Source: Pseudomonas sp. Irchel 3A7
GTDB taxonomy: Bacteria > Pseudomonadota > Gammaproteobacteria > Pseudomonadales > Pseudomonadaceae
Assembly: GCF_900187565.1 (NCBI RefSeq)
Contig: NZ_FYED01000002.1
Location: forward strand, 367,193 to 431,192
DNA: 64,000 nt
Direction of reading: 5' to 3'
Below the pieces are notes generated by a model, which had not been told where the DNA came from, made no database searches, and saw nothing but the letters and a program-made list of their open reading frames with translations. The first letter of the stretch is position 1. The number at the start of each line of letters is the position of its first letter. A program made the position numbers and the translations under genes. Below are positions 8,008-16,086 of this stretch, in pieces.

Positions 8008-9054
8008 ATGAAAAACCTCAAACGCAACGCACTGCTCGGTTTGTCCTGCATGAGCGCCCTGCTCACCATCACCCAGGCCCACGCCGAGCCGACGCTTTAC
8101 CTGGGCATGAACGGCGGGACCATGGAGCGGCTGTACGCCGACAAGGTGCTGCCGGCATTCGAAAAGGCCAACAACGTCAAAGTGGTGATCGTGCCCGGCA
8201 CCTCCGCCGACATTTTGGCCAAGGTCCAGGCCAGCAAGGGCAACCCACAGATGCACGTGATGTTCCTTGACGACGGCATCATGTACCGCGCCATTGCCAT
8301 GGGCCTGTGCGACAAACTTCAGGACAGCGCGCCCCTGGCGCAGATCCCGGCCAAGGGACGGATCAAGGATGAGGCGGTGGCTGTGAGCCTCGGTGTCACC
8401 GGCCTGGCCTACAACACACGCCTGTTCAAGGAGAAGGGTTGGAACGCGCCGACCTCATGGATGGACATGGCAGACCCGCGTTTCAAGGACAAACTGGTGT
8501 TCCAGTCGATGGCGTCTTCCACCTTCGGCCTGCATGGGTTCCTGATGTTCAACCGGATTCAGGGCGGCAGCGAAACCGATGTCGAACCGGGGTTCAAGGC
8601 CTGGACAAACAGCGTCGGGCGTAACGTGCTGGAATACATTCCAAGCTCGGCGAAGATCTCCGAAATGCTTCAGACCGACGAAGCGGCGCTGTTTCCGCTG
8701 ACCCCGACCCAGGTCACCGCGCTGAAGCTCAAGGGCATGCCGGTGGAATACGCCCAACCGAAAGAAGGCGCCGTGGTGCTCAACGTCGCCGAATGCGCCA
8801 TCGCCAACAACACGCAGCCGGAACTGGCGCAAAAGCTCGCGGCGTTCCTGCTGACGCCCGAAGCGCAAGCGGCGGCGCTTGAGGATGGCGACCAGATCCC
8901 GTCCAACCCGAATACGCCGACCACCGATCGCACTCGCGGGCAGGTCGAGGCGATGAAGCAGTATCTGCAAACGGCGATTGCGGTGGATTGGGATCAGGTC
9001 AACGAACAACGACCGGCCTGGAATGCGCGGTGGAATCGCAGTATCGAGCGGTAG
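8008..9054 (+). CDS. Periplasmic substrate-binding protein of polyamine/opine ABC importer
   Basis: 348 residues with an N-terminal signal peptide that ends near ITQAHA, followed by a PotD/PotF-like extracellular solute-binding fold (ADKVLPAFEKANNVKVVIVPG; later VSLGVTGLAYNTRLF). AGGAAGGT upstream of the ATG decides the start. Last gene of the operon, 18 bases after the catalytic subunit. It would capture the substrate in the periplasm. The C-terminal section (LTPEAQAAALEDGDQIPSNP) is typical of this class of solute-binding proteins. Ligand unknown. Confidence 0.92.
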   Translation: MKNLKRNALLGLSCMSALLTITQAHAEPTLYLGMNGGTMERLYADKVLPAFEKANNVKVVIVPGTSADILAKVQASKGNPQMHVMFLDDGIMYRAIAMGLCDKLQDSAPLAQIPAKGRIKDEAVAVSLGVTGLAYNTRLFKEKGWNAPTSWMDMADPRFKDKLVFQSMASSTFGLHGFLMFNRIQGGSETDVEPGFKAWTNSVGRNVLEYIPSSAKISEMLQTDEAALFPLTPTQVTALKLKGMPVEYAQPKEGAVVLNVAECAIANNTQPELAQKLAAFLLTPEAQAAALEDGDQIPSNPNTPTTDRTRGQVEAMKQYLQTAIAVDWDQVNEQRPAWNARWNRSIER

Positions 9055-9069
9055 ACCACTGATACCCCC

Positions 9070-9158
9070 TGTGGGAGCGAGCCTGCTCGCGAATGGGCCG
9101 TGTCAGTCGACTTCGATGCCGCAGGTCAGACCGCCTTCGCGAACAGGCTCGCTCCTAC
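9070..9158. repeat. REPIN, right unit diverged
   Basis: The left unit is a full REP copy; the right unit reads GCGAACAGGCTCGCTCCTAC with substitutions. Lies 15 bases after the binding-protein stop, as an operon-end hairpin. Confidence 0.85.
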
Positions 9159-9431
9159 TCTTGATTTTCGCCAGGCACTGTCAGGTTTTGAATGACAACG
9201 CGAAGATCTATAGCGCTGCTGCGCTGGCTCGGCGCGCAACTGCCCGGACTTCGTATGGCCTTTACCTGTAAATACACCTATAGCAGCGCGAAATAAGCTG
9301 TACAGGCCGCAGTATTCTGTCTAATAAAGCCTTCAACCCATCGACACAACTGGAAGCAAATTACCCCCTCTGGTTACACTATGCCGCCGCGGCTCAAGCA
9401 GCCTGCCTGAAGAAAACGGGGTGACATCACA
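9159..9431. other. Intergenic stretch upstream of the ZapE-like gene
   Basis: With the REPIN this makes a 377-base gap. No coding frame with a plausible start is visible. It contains an 8-base inverted repeat GCGCTGCT (9213-9220) / AGCAGCGC (9282-9289), each arm next to a CTATAG hexamer. Presumably it holds the promoter of the gene at 9432; no convincing -35/-10 pair was identified. Confidence 0.4.
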
Positions 9432-10559
9432 GTGGCCGTTCGACCGCCCAACCGTTCGCGACTTACACCGCGCTGGCCATCGCTGCGCCGCCTCTTCGGC
9501 AAGGCCTCTACCGAACCCGCCAAGGGTGTTGCAAGCGGTCGGGTCATCCACGACTACTTTCACCACAAGGCCCACTCCCAGGGCTACACCCTCAGCCATA
9601 GCCAGCAACGCGTGATCGAGTGCATGGCGCAGCACGCCACGACTCTGCTGGGTGCCGGGGCGAAAACCCTGCCGGGGCTTTATCTGCACGGCGCGGTAGG
9701 CCGCGGCAAGAGCTGGCTGCTCGACGGCTTTTTCCAGGCTGTCCCCCTTGCGGAAAAACAACGGCTGCACTTCCACGAATTTTTTGCCCGATTGCATCAA
9801 GGGATGTTCCGTCATCGCGACCAGCCGGATGCACTGGCGACCACGCTTGATGAGTTGCTGCGCGATTGCCGGGTGCTGTGCTTCGACGAATTCCACGTCC
9901 ACGACATCGGCGATGCGATGCTGATCACCCGGTTGTTCAAGGCGTTGTTCCGTCGCGGCATCCTGCTGCTGGTCACCTCCAACTACCCACCGGAAGGCCT
10001 GCTACCCAACCCGCTGTACCACGCGCGCTTCAAGCCGGTGATTGATCTGATCAACGCGCGCATGCAGGTGATGGAAGTCGGTGGGCCGCACGACTATCGC
10101 AGCCAGGCCAGAACCCATGCGCAACAACTGTTTACCCAGGGGCGGTATGTCTGGCCCGCCACGCAGGCACAACGTCAGGCCTCGAACCTGCCGCCCGCCG
10201 ATGCACCGGCCATTGCCCTGCCGGTCGGCTCCCGCCACCTGCCTGCCCGATACTGCGAAGGACGCACCATCGGCTTCACGTTCAGCGATCTGTGCGACCA
10301 CCCCACGGCGGTCATGGATTATCTGGAACTGTGCCGGCGCTTCGACCACTGGATCATCGAGCAACTGCCCAACCTGGCCGACTGTTCGATTGCCGCCCAG
10401 CAGCGCTTCATCAATCTGGTGGACGTTTTGTACGATCAGGACAAGCATCTGGTATTGCTCGGCCAACGCTCGTTGCGTGAAAGCCTGGACGGCGATGCCA
10501 TCGACCTGGCGCGTACACGCAGTCGGTTGGGGCAGTTGGTTGAGGTCCGGGAAACTTAG
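9432..10559 (+). CDS. ZapE / AFG1-like P-loop ATPase
   Basis: 375 residues from a GTG start. Walker A GAVGRGKS at residues 87-94 and Walker B CFDEFHVHDIGD near 151-160, then LFRRGILLLVTSNYPPEGL, a strong AFG1/ZapE signature. In E. coli, ZapE interacts with FtsZ and affects Z-ring behaviour under stress; mitochondrial relatives act in protein quality control. The family in pseudomonads is often also present near core division or respiratory genes, so this stand-alone copy may be a paralogue. The N-terminal 20 residues are Arg/Pro-rich. Confidence 0.85.
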   Translation: MAVRPPNRSRLTPRWPSLRRLFGKASTEPAKGVASGRVIHDYFHHKAHSQGYTLSHSQQRVIECMAQHATTLLGAGAKTLPGLYLHGAVGRGKSWLLDGFFQAVPLAEKQRLHFHEFFARLHQGMFRHRDQPDALATTLDELLRDCRVLCFDEFHVHDIGDAMLITRLFKALFRRGILLLVTSNYPPEGLLPNPLYHARFKPVIDLINARMQVMEVGGPHDYRSQARTHAQQLFTQGRYVWPATQAQRQASNLPPADAPAIALPVGSRHLPARYCEGRTIGFTFSDLCDHPTAVMDYLELCRRFDHWIIEQLPNLADCSIAAQQRFINLVDVLYDQDKHLVLLGQRSLRESLDGDAIDLARTRSRLGQLVEVRET

Positions 10560-10581
10560 GTTTTGAGGGTGTAGATGAGGA

Positions 10582-10655
10582 CGCCTTCGCGAGCAGGCTC
10601 GCTCCCACATCGGAACGTGCTCACTCACCTGTGGGAGCGAGCCTGCTCGCGAAGG
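10582..10655. repeat. REPIN, outward orientation
   Basis: Two REP units in the order GCGAGCAGGCTCGCTCCCAC ... GTGGGAGCGAGCCTGCTCGC, the opposite arrangement to the doublet at 1072, with a short spacer. Confidence 0.88.
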
Positions 10656-10726
10656 GGGCCTGACAGACACCGAAGCTTTCCCGCTATCATTCCGCCCATT
10701 CATTCGACCGATAGCGAACCCCGTTC

Positions 10727-12031
10727 ATGCACACCCTTGCACAACTGCGCGCCGGCACGCTGGCAGGCATCACTCGCCTGGACCTCAGTTGCGGCCTGAC
10801 AGCGTTCCCCCGGGAAATCTTCGACCTGGCAGACACTCTGGAAGTGCTCAACCTCAGCGGCAACGCCTTGAGCAGCTTGCCGGATGACTTGCACCGCCTG
10901 ACTCGACTGCGCGTGCTGTTTTGCTCCGACAACCAATTCACCGAACTGCCTGCCTGCGTGGGTCAATGCGCGGCGCTGACCATGGTCGGCTTCAAGGCCA
11001 ACCGCATCGAACGCGTACCCGGGGAGGCGCTGCCGCCGTTGCTGCGCTGGTTGATCCTGACCGACAACCGTGTCAGCGAGCTGCCGACCGAACTGGGTGA
11101 ACGCCCCTACCTGCAAAAACTCATGCTGGCGGGCAACCGCCTGGAGCGCTTGCCCGACAGTTTGCGTGACTGCCATCGGCTCGAGCTGATCCGTATCGCT
11201 GCCAACCGCCTGACCACGTTGCCCGAATGGTTGCTGTGCCTGCCGAGCCTGACCTGGCTGGCCTACGCCGGCAACCCGCTGGAAACCGAAGCCGCCCTTG
11301 AAGCTACCGCGAGCATTCCCTGGTCGGCGCTGCACATGGCGCAAACACTGGGCGAAGGCGCTTCCGGAGTGATTCATCGGGCGACATGGACGCGACCTGG
11401 ACAATCGGACACGCAGGTTGCCGTCAAACTCTACAAAGGCGAAATGACCAGCGATGGCTCGCCTTTGCATGAAATGAACGCCTGTATCACCGCCGGCACA
11501 CACCCCAACCTGATCCGCGTTGAAGGCCGGATCGTCGACCACCCGCAGCAAACAGCCGGGCTGGTCATGCAGTTGATCGAGCCGAGCTACCGCAACCTCG
11601 CCGGCCTGCCGAGCCTCGCATCCTGCAGTCGCGACGTTTACGCCGACGACACCCGCTTCACTGCCGATGTCGCCCTGCGTATCGCCCGTGGCATCGCTTC
11701 GGTAGCCGGCCACTTGCACCACCAGGGCATCACCCACGGCGACCTCTATGGTCACAACATTCTGTGGAACGAGCACGGCGATTGTCTGCTGGGCGACTTT
11801 GGCGCGGCGTCTTTCCACGACACCGCGGACAACCTTGAAAGCCGCGCGCTGCAACGGATCGAAGTGAGGGCGTTCGGGGTTCTGCTGGGGGAATTACTGG
11901 AGCGGATCGATTCGGGGTTGAGCGAAGAACAGCGACTGGCGCTTGAGGATCTGCGGGAGCGTTGCTGTCAGCCGGATGTGCTGGCGCGGCCGGGGTTTGG
12001 CGAAGTTTTGCAACGACTTGATAGTCAGTGA
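10727..12031 (+). CDS. Leucine-rich repeat / protein kinase fusion
   Basis: 434 residues. Residues about 15-185 are seven to eight LRR units of the LEVLNLSGNALSSLPDDL type. From about 205 a eukaryotic-like kinase domain follows: glycine loop LGEGASGVIH (208-217), ATP Lys234 in VAVKLYKG, Glu249, catalytic loop HGDLYGHN (337-344; HGD instead of HRD) and DFG at 357-359. The key catalytic residues are present, so activity is possible, although the activation segment and C-lobe are short. Probably cytosolic, as no signal peptide or membrane helix is seen. Related bacterial LRR-kinases exist, but no substrate is known to me. Confidence 0.88.
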   Translation: MHTLAQLRAGTLAGITRLDLSCGLTAFPREIFDLADTLEVLNLSGNALSSLPDDLHRLTRLRVLFCSDNQFTELPACVGQCAALTMVGFKANRIERVPGEALPPLLRWLILTDNRVSELPTELGERPYLQKLMLAGNRLERLPDSLRDCHRLELIRIAANRLTTLPEWLLCLPSLTWLAYAGNPLETEAALEATASIPWSALHMAQTLGEGASGVIHRATWTRPGQSDTQVAVKLYKGEMTSDGSPLHEMNACITAGTHPNLIRVEGRIVDHPQQTAGLVMQLIEPSYRNLAGLPSLASCSRDVYADDTRFTADVALRIARGIASVAGHLHHQGITHGDLYGHNILWNEHGDCLLGDFGAASFHDTADNLESRALQRIEVRAFGVLLGELLERIDSGLSEEQRLALEDLRERCCQPDVLARPGFGEVLQRLDSQ

Positions 12032-12033
12032 CT

Positions 12034-12130
12034 GCTTCGCGAGCAGGCTCGCTCCCACAGTAGATCCATGCCGGTCACACATTTTGTGTCCAACACGGAA
12101 CCAGTGTGGGAGCGAGCCTGCTCGCGAAGG
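12034..12130. repeat. REPIN between convergent genes
   Basis: REP units at 12034-12060 and 12104-12130 in outward order, filling the gap between the kinase gene and the convergent YebC-family gene; a likely bidirectional mRNA end. Confidence 0.88.
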
Positions 12131-12151
12131 CGGTGTCACTGAAGCAACAAA

Positions 12152-12856
12152 TTAACCCGCCAAACCGACAAACATGTCCTGCACGTCGTCATGGTTATCG
12201 AGGCCTTCGAGGAAGGCTTCGACTTCAGCCATCTGCTCGTCGCTCAGGCCGCTGACCGGGTTCTTCGGCTGGTAGCCCAGTTTGGCCGACAATACAGTGA
12301 AACCTTGCTCTGGCAGGGCTTTCTGTACCGCATCGAGGTCAGCAGGATCGGTCAGGAACAGGGTCGCGCCCTCTTCACCGGGTTCGAAATCCTGGGCGCC
12401 GGCTTCGATGGCGGCCATTTCCGGATCGGCATCCGGGGTGTCCGGGGACGCTTCGATCATGCCGACATGGTTGAAATCCCAGGCCACCGAACCGGAAGCG
12501 CCCAACTGGCCCTTGCGGAACGCCACGCGGATTTCAGCAACGGTGCGGTTGATGTTGTCGGTTACGCATTCGACGATCAGCGGCACCTGATGTGGCGCGA
12601 AGCCTTCGTAGGTCACGCGATGGTATTGCACGGTTTCGCCCAGCAAACCCGCGCCTTTCTTGATGGCGCGATCCAGGGTTTCCTTGGGCATCGAAGCTTT
12701 CTTGGCCTGTTCAACCACCAGGCGCAGGTGTGCGTTGGTAGCGACATCAGCGCCATTGCGCGCAGCAATGGTGATTTCCTTCACCAGTTTGCCGAAGATC
12801 TTGCCCTTGGCATTGGCTGCCGCTTCTTTGTGTTTAACCTTCCACTGTGCGCCCAT
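12152..12856 (-). CDS. YebC/PmpR family protein
   Basis: 234 residues with the YebC/TACO1 three-domain pattern: a basic N-terminus ([28 protein letters not shown]), then [34 protein letters not shown] and [11 protein letters not shown]. Family members are DNA-binding regulators (PmpR) and/or ribosome-associated factors relieving proline stalling. This copy is away from ruvABC, where the main yebC usually lies, and its N-terminus looks more like the YeeN branch, so it is probably the second paralogue. Confidence 0.88.
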   Translation of the reverse strand: MGAQWKVKHKEAAANAKGKIFGKLVKEITIAARNGADVATNAHLRLVVEQAKKASMPKETLDRAIKKGAGLLGETVQYHRVTYEGFAPHQVPLIVECVTDNINRTVAEIRVAFRKGQLGASGSVAWDFNHVGMIEASPDTPDADPEMAAIEAGAQDFEPGEEGATLFLTDPADLDAVQKALPEQGFTVLSAKLGYQPKNPVSGLSDEQMAEVEAFLEGLDNHDDVQDMFVGLAG

Positions 12857-13087
12857 TACTCACTCTCTTGTCTATGGCGCCGAGACATCTATTGGCCGAC
12901 GCATGGCGCCAAGTTTATACGGCCTAAAGTTGGCAATCGACCAAAAAATCATGACGTACCCAGCGGTTCCCGGGATCGACATCTTCACCGACCGTTGTAG
13001 GGCGATTCTGAAACTTCGGTTTGCGATGACTATACAACGCTGCGGTTTCGTACCCTCTGCACCCGTACTCCATGGCAGAAGCATTCG

Positions 13088-14515
13088 ATGCACAACGACA
13101 AGGAAAGTCCCTTCACCCTGACCCTCCTCGACGACAACTTGAGTTTGCAGGTGGTGCAGTTCAGCGGTCTTGAGGCCCTTAACCAGCCCTATCGATTCGA
13201 CATCGAAGTACTCGGCCTGGCACCGGCCCTGCCCCTCGAACGCTTGCTGCAACAACCGGCACTCCTGAATCCGGGCCAGGGTCCGGGTTTTCATGGCGTG
13301 CTGCACAGCGTCAGCCGTGAACATCAAGGGCCGCACCGGATCCGCTACAAGCTGGTGCTGGTGCCCGCGTTGCAAGCGCTGGACCAGTACCGGGCCCGGC
13401 GGATCTTTAAACACCTCAGCGTGCCCATGATCCTGCGTCAGTTACTGGAGGAACATGATCTGCCCGACAGCAGCTATCGCTTTGAACTGGCGACCGGACA
13501 GTACCCGCTGCGGCCGTTTTGCATACAGTACGAGGAAACCGACCTGGCCCTGCTGCAACGGCTGTGCGAGGAAGAAGGCATCCACTATCACTTTGAGCAT
13601 CATCGCGACGGTCATGTGCTGGTTTTCGCTGAAGACAGCCTGAGCTTCCCGCAGGAGCCGTTGCTAATGACGTTCAGCAGCGATACGCCTGCGGCAGGCG
13701 GCCCACCGACCCTCAGCGAACTGTTCCAGCGTCATGATGCGCACTCCCCGTCCCTGCGACTGGACGCCAAGACCCGTGGCGCAGCGGTGTGCGACGACAG
13801 CGCGGCCAATCACCCCTTTGCTCCGGCAATACCACCCTTGCCCCGCCCCGCGATCGAACAGCGCCATCGCGATCAACTTGCCCGCCGGCATCTGGAACGC
13901 CTGCGTTGCCGACAGATGCAGATCCATGGCCAAAGCAATCACCCCGAACTACGCAGCGCCTGTATCGTCCAGGTAGCGGAACATCCGCTTTCAGGCTTCA
14001 ACGATCAATGGCTGGTGACCCAGGCCCGGCATCAGGGGCAACAGAACTCGATTCTGGCGCCGGATACGCCCGGCCCGCCGCCGCGTTACCGCAATCAGTT
14101 CACCGCCATCCCCTGGGCATCGGTATTCCGCCCGGCACTCGAACAGACCAGGCCGGGGATCCCCGGTTATCAGCCTGCCCGGGTATGCGGCCCTGCCGGG
14201 CAACCGGCAATGCTGGATGACCGAGGCCGAATACAGGTCAGTCTGTGGCCCACGACTGACGCTGATCCCGAGGAACCCGGCGATCTGTGGGTACCGATAG
14301 CGCTGGCCTCGGCAGATAACAGCTTTGATCCGTCCGCCCTGCCATTGGCCGGCAGTGACGGGCTGGTCAGTTTCCTTGACGGCAACGCCGACCGGCCAGT
14401 GTTTTGCGCAAGCCTGGGGCAACGCCCTGCACCTCGACCTGTCCGCTCCCGGGTGCTGCAGGGCGAATCCCGCTTGCTGCTCGACTGGCTGATCGACCCG
14501 ACGGACGTTGATTGA
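13088..14515 (+). CDS. Short VgrG/Pvc8-type spike protein
   Basis: 475 residues. The N-terminus is a gp27-like domain (FTLTLLDDNLSLQVVQFSGLEAL; later YEETDLALLQRLCEEEGIHYHFEH, the strongest VgrG signature). The C-terminal part is an OB-fold-like gp5 domain (MLDDRGRIQVSLW; DGLVSFLDGNADRPVFCASLG). The protein stops soon after, without the long gp5 beta-helix needle or effector extension of full-size T6SS VgrG (usually over 600 residues). No hcp, tss or effector genes are near, so it is an orphan spike or adaptor candidate. No strong ribosome binding site is visible at the ATG. Confidence 0.85.
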   Translation: MHNDKESPFTLTLLDDNLSLQVVQFSGLEALNQPYRFDIEVLGLAPALPLERLLQQPALLNPGQGPGFHGVLHSVSREHQGPHRIRYKLVLVPALQALDQYRARRIFKHLSVPMILRQLLEEHDLPDSSYRFELATGQYPLRPFCIQYEETDLALLQRLCEEEGIHYHFEHHRDGHVLVFAEDSLSFPQEPLLMTFSSDTPAAGGPPTLSELFQRHDAHSPSLRLDAKTRGAAVCDDSAANHPFAPAIPPLPRPAIEQRHRDQLARRHLERLRCRQMQIHGQSNHPELRSACIVQVAEHPLSGFNDQWLVTQARHQGQQNSILAPDTPGPPPRYRNQFTAIPWASVFRPALEQTRPGIPGYQPARVCGPAGQPAMLDDRGRIQVSLWPTTDADPEEPGDLWVPIALASADNSFDPSALPLAGSDGLVSFLDGNADRPVFCASLGQRPAPRPVRSRVLQGESRLLLDWLIDPTDVD

Positions 14516-14517
14516 TT

Positions 14518-14602
14518 AGCTGCAAGCTGCAAGCTGCAAGCAAAAGCAAAAGCAAAACCCGCAAACTTGAAGCTTGAAGCTTGAAGCTTGAAGCTTGAAG
14601 CT
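14518..14602. repeat. Two complementary heptamer arrays between convergent genes
   Basis: CTGCAAG repeated three times (14520-14540) and CTTGAAG repeated five times (14566-14600), with an A-rich spacer of AAAAGC-type hexamers. The arrays are complementary at six of every seven positions, so an RNA read from either strand can form a roughly 24-base stem with one mismatch per repeat. They fill the 99-base gap between vgrG and the convergent oxidase gene. Confidence 0.85.
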
Positions 14603-14614
14603 CTGAGCCTCGAC

Positions 14615-16006
14615 TCAGCCCTTGTCAGCCTTGCCGGCCGCCGCCGCGAACTTCGCCAGGCGCACGTCCAGGTGCCGTGGCCGACGCCCGTGATCCTCGG
14701 CGCGCTCCTTGCGGCGGATGGCGTTGCGGACCATCAACGAACCGAGGTAACGAATCGGCTCCGGCGGGAAAAAACCCAGCGGCCCGTTCACCAGTGGCGA
14801 ACGGGTCCACGGGTTGTCGAGCCCCTGGACCATCGAAGCGAGAATCTGTCCGCCCATATGGCACGGACCAACCCCGCTGCCGGAGTAGCCGAAACCGTAG
14901 AACACGTTGCCACTGGCACTCATTTGTCCGAAGAACGGCAGCCCCGTGACCGAACGATCCGACGGACCGTTCCAGGTCGCCTCGACCTTGACGTCGGCGA
15001 AGGCCGGGAAGAAATCCGCCAGGCTGCTTTGCAACAGGCCGGCATAAGGCGACGGCTGATCGAACACCGGCAATATGCGCCCGCCATAGGCGAAAGTGTT
15101 ACCACCCTTGCCGAGCATGATCCGGCCGTCAGGCGTGTTGTGGTAGTAGTGCACGAAGATCCGCGAATCGAGCACCGTCACACCACTGGTCAAACCGATT
15201 TCATCGAGCAGGTCAGGCCGGGGTTCAGTGATCAGCATGTCGCTGGAAACGATCGCCACGCTGCGCTCGAACTGGGGGAATGCCCGGGCCATCCAGGCGT
15301 TCATCGCCAGCACCACCCGGTCCGCGCGAATGATGCCGCTCGCGGTTTGTATCCCCACCCGTTTGCCTTCCTCGAGCCCGGTCATGGCGGTGTTCTCATG
15401 AATTTTCACCCCCAGTTGCAGGGCCACTCGACGCAAGCCGCGCACCAGTTTCCCCGGCTGCACGCTGGCGGCCGCCGGAGAAAACCAGCCTTCCAGGTGC
15501 TTGCTGGAACCGGCCATGCGCTGCACATCGGCCAACGGCCGTTGGCTGAACGAATTGATGCCATTGCGTTCCAGCGCCGCAATCACGGCGTCGGTCGAGC
15601 CCACCTGGGCGCGGTTGGTCGCGGTATAGAGGGTACCGTCGAGACGATAATCGGCATCCACCGCGTACTGCTCGCAGAAGGCACCGATAGCGTGGATGCT
15701 GCGCTCTGATTCCTTGACCAGTCGCACGGCTTCTTCGACGCCGAACAGCCGCTCAAGGGTGAAGTATTTGGCCGACCACGACAACGCACAACCACCGTTG
15801 CGCCCGCTGGCACCGGCGCCGCAGATGTCCGCTTCGATCAGCCGCACCTCCAGTTCCGGGTTCTGCTCCTTGAGCATGATCGCGGTCCACAACCCGGTGT
15901 AGCCGCCGCCGACAATGCACACGTCGGCGCGAACATCGCCTTGCAGTGGCGGACAGGTTTCGCACGTTTCAGCCTTCAGGGCCTGGTCCAGCCAAAAGGG
16001 TCTCAT
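14615..16006 (-). CDS. FAD-dependent oxidoreductase (DAO family) of the phosphonate locus
   Basis: 463 residues from an ATG preceded by GGAG; a further in-frame ATG at 16036 lacks a good site. The FAD motif is VCIVGGGYTGLWTAIML, followed by the GAGASGRNGG stretch typical of glycine/sarcosine/putrescine oxidase-like DAO enzymes, and a C-terminal GFGYSGSGVGPCHMGGQILASMV. It lies 80 bases downstream of the OPA-type transporter gene on the same strand, next to phnW/phnX. By context it may oxidise an N-substituted aminoethylphosphonate or related aminophosphonate; oxidases of this kind have been described in such clusters. Substrate unproven. Confidence 0.85.
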   Translation of the reverse strand: MRPFWLDQALKAETCETCPPLQGDVRADVCIVGGGYTGLWTAIMLKEQNPELEVRLIEADICGAGASGRNGGCALSWSAKYFTLERLFGVEEAVRLVKESERSIHAIGAFCEQYAVDADYRLDGTLYTATNRAQVGSTDAVIAALERNGINSFSQRPLADVQRMAGSSKHLEGWFSPAAASVQPGKLVRGLRRVALQLGVKIHENTAMTGLEEGKRVGIQTASGIIRADRVVLAMNAWMARAFPQFERSVAIVSSDMLITEPRPDLLDEIGLTSGVTVLDSRIFVHYYHNTPDGRIMLGKGGNTFAYGGRILPVFDQPSPYAGLLQSSLADFFPAFADVKVEATWNGPSDRSVTGLPFFGQMSASGNVFYGFGYSGSGVGPCHMGGQILASMVQGLDNPWTRSPLVNGPLGFFPPEPIRYLGSLMVRNAIRRKERAEDHGRRPRHLDVRLAKFAAAAGKADKG

Positions 16007-16086
16007 GGGATCGATCTCCGGTTCAGATGCCCACACAACAGCCCCGCACGCAGCAGGCCGCGAGGGGCTGGGTTCAGGGGCGGGGT

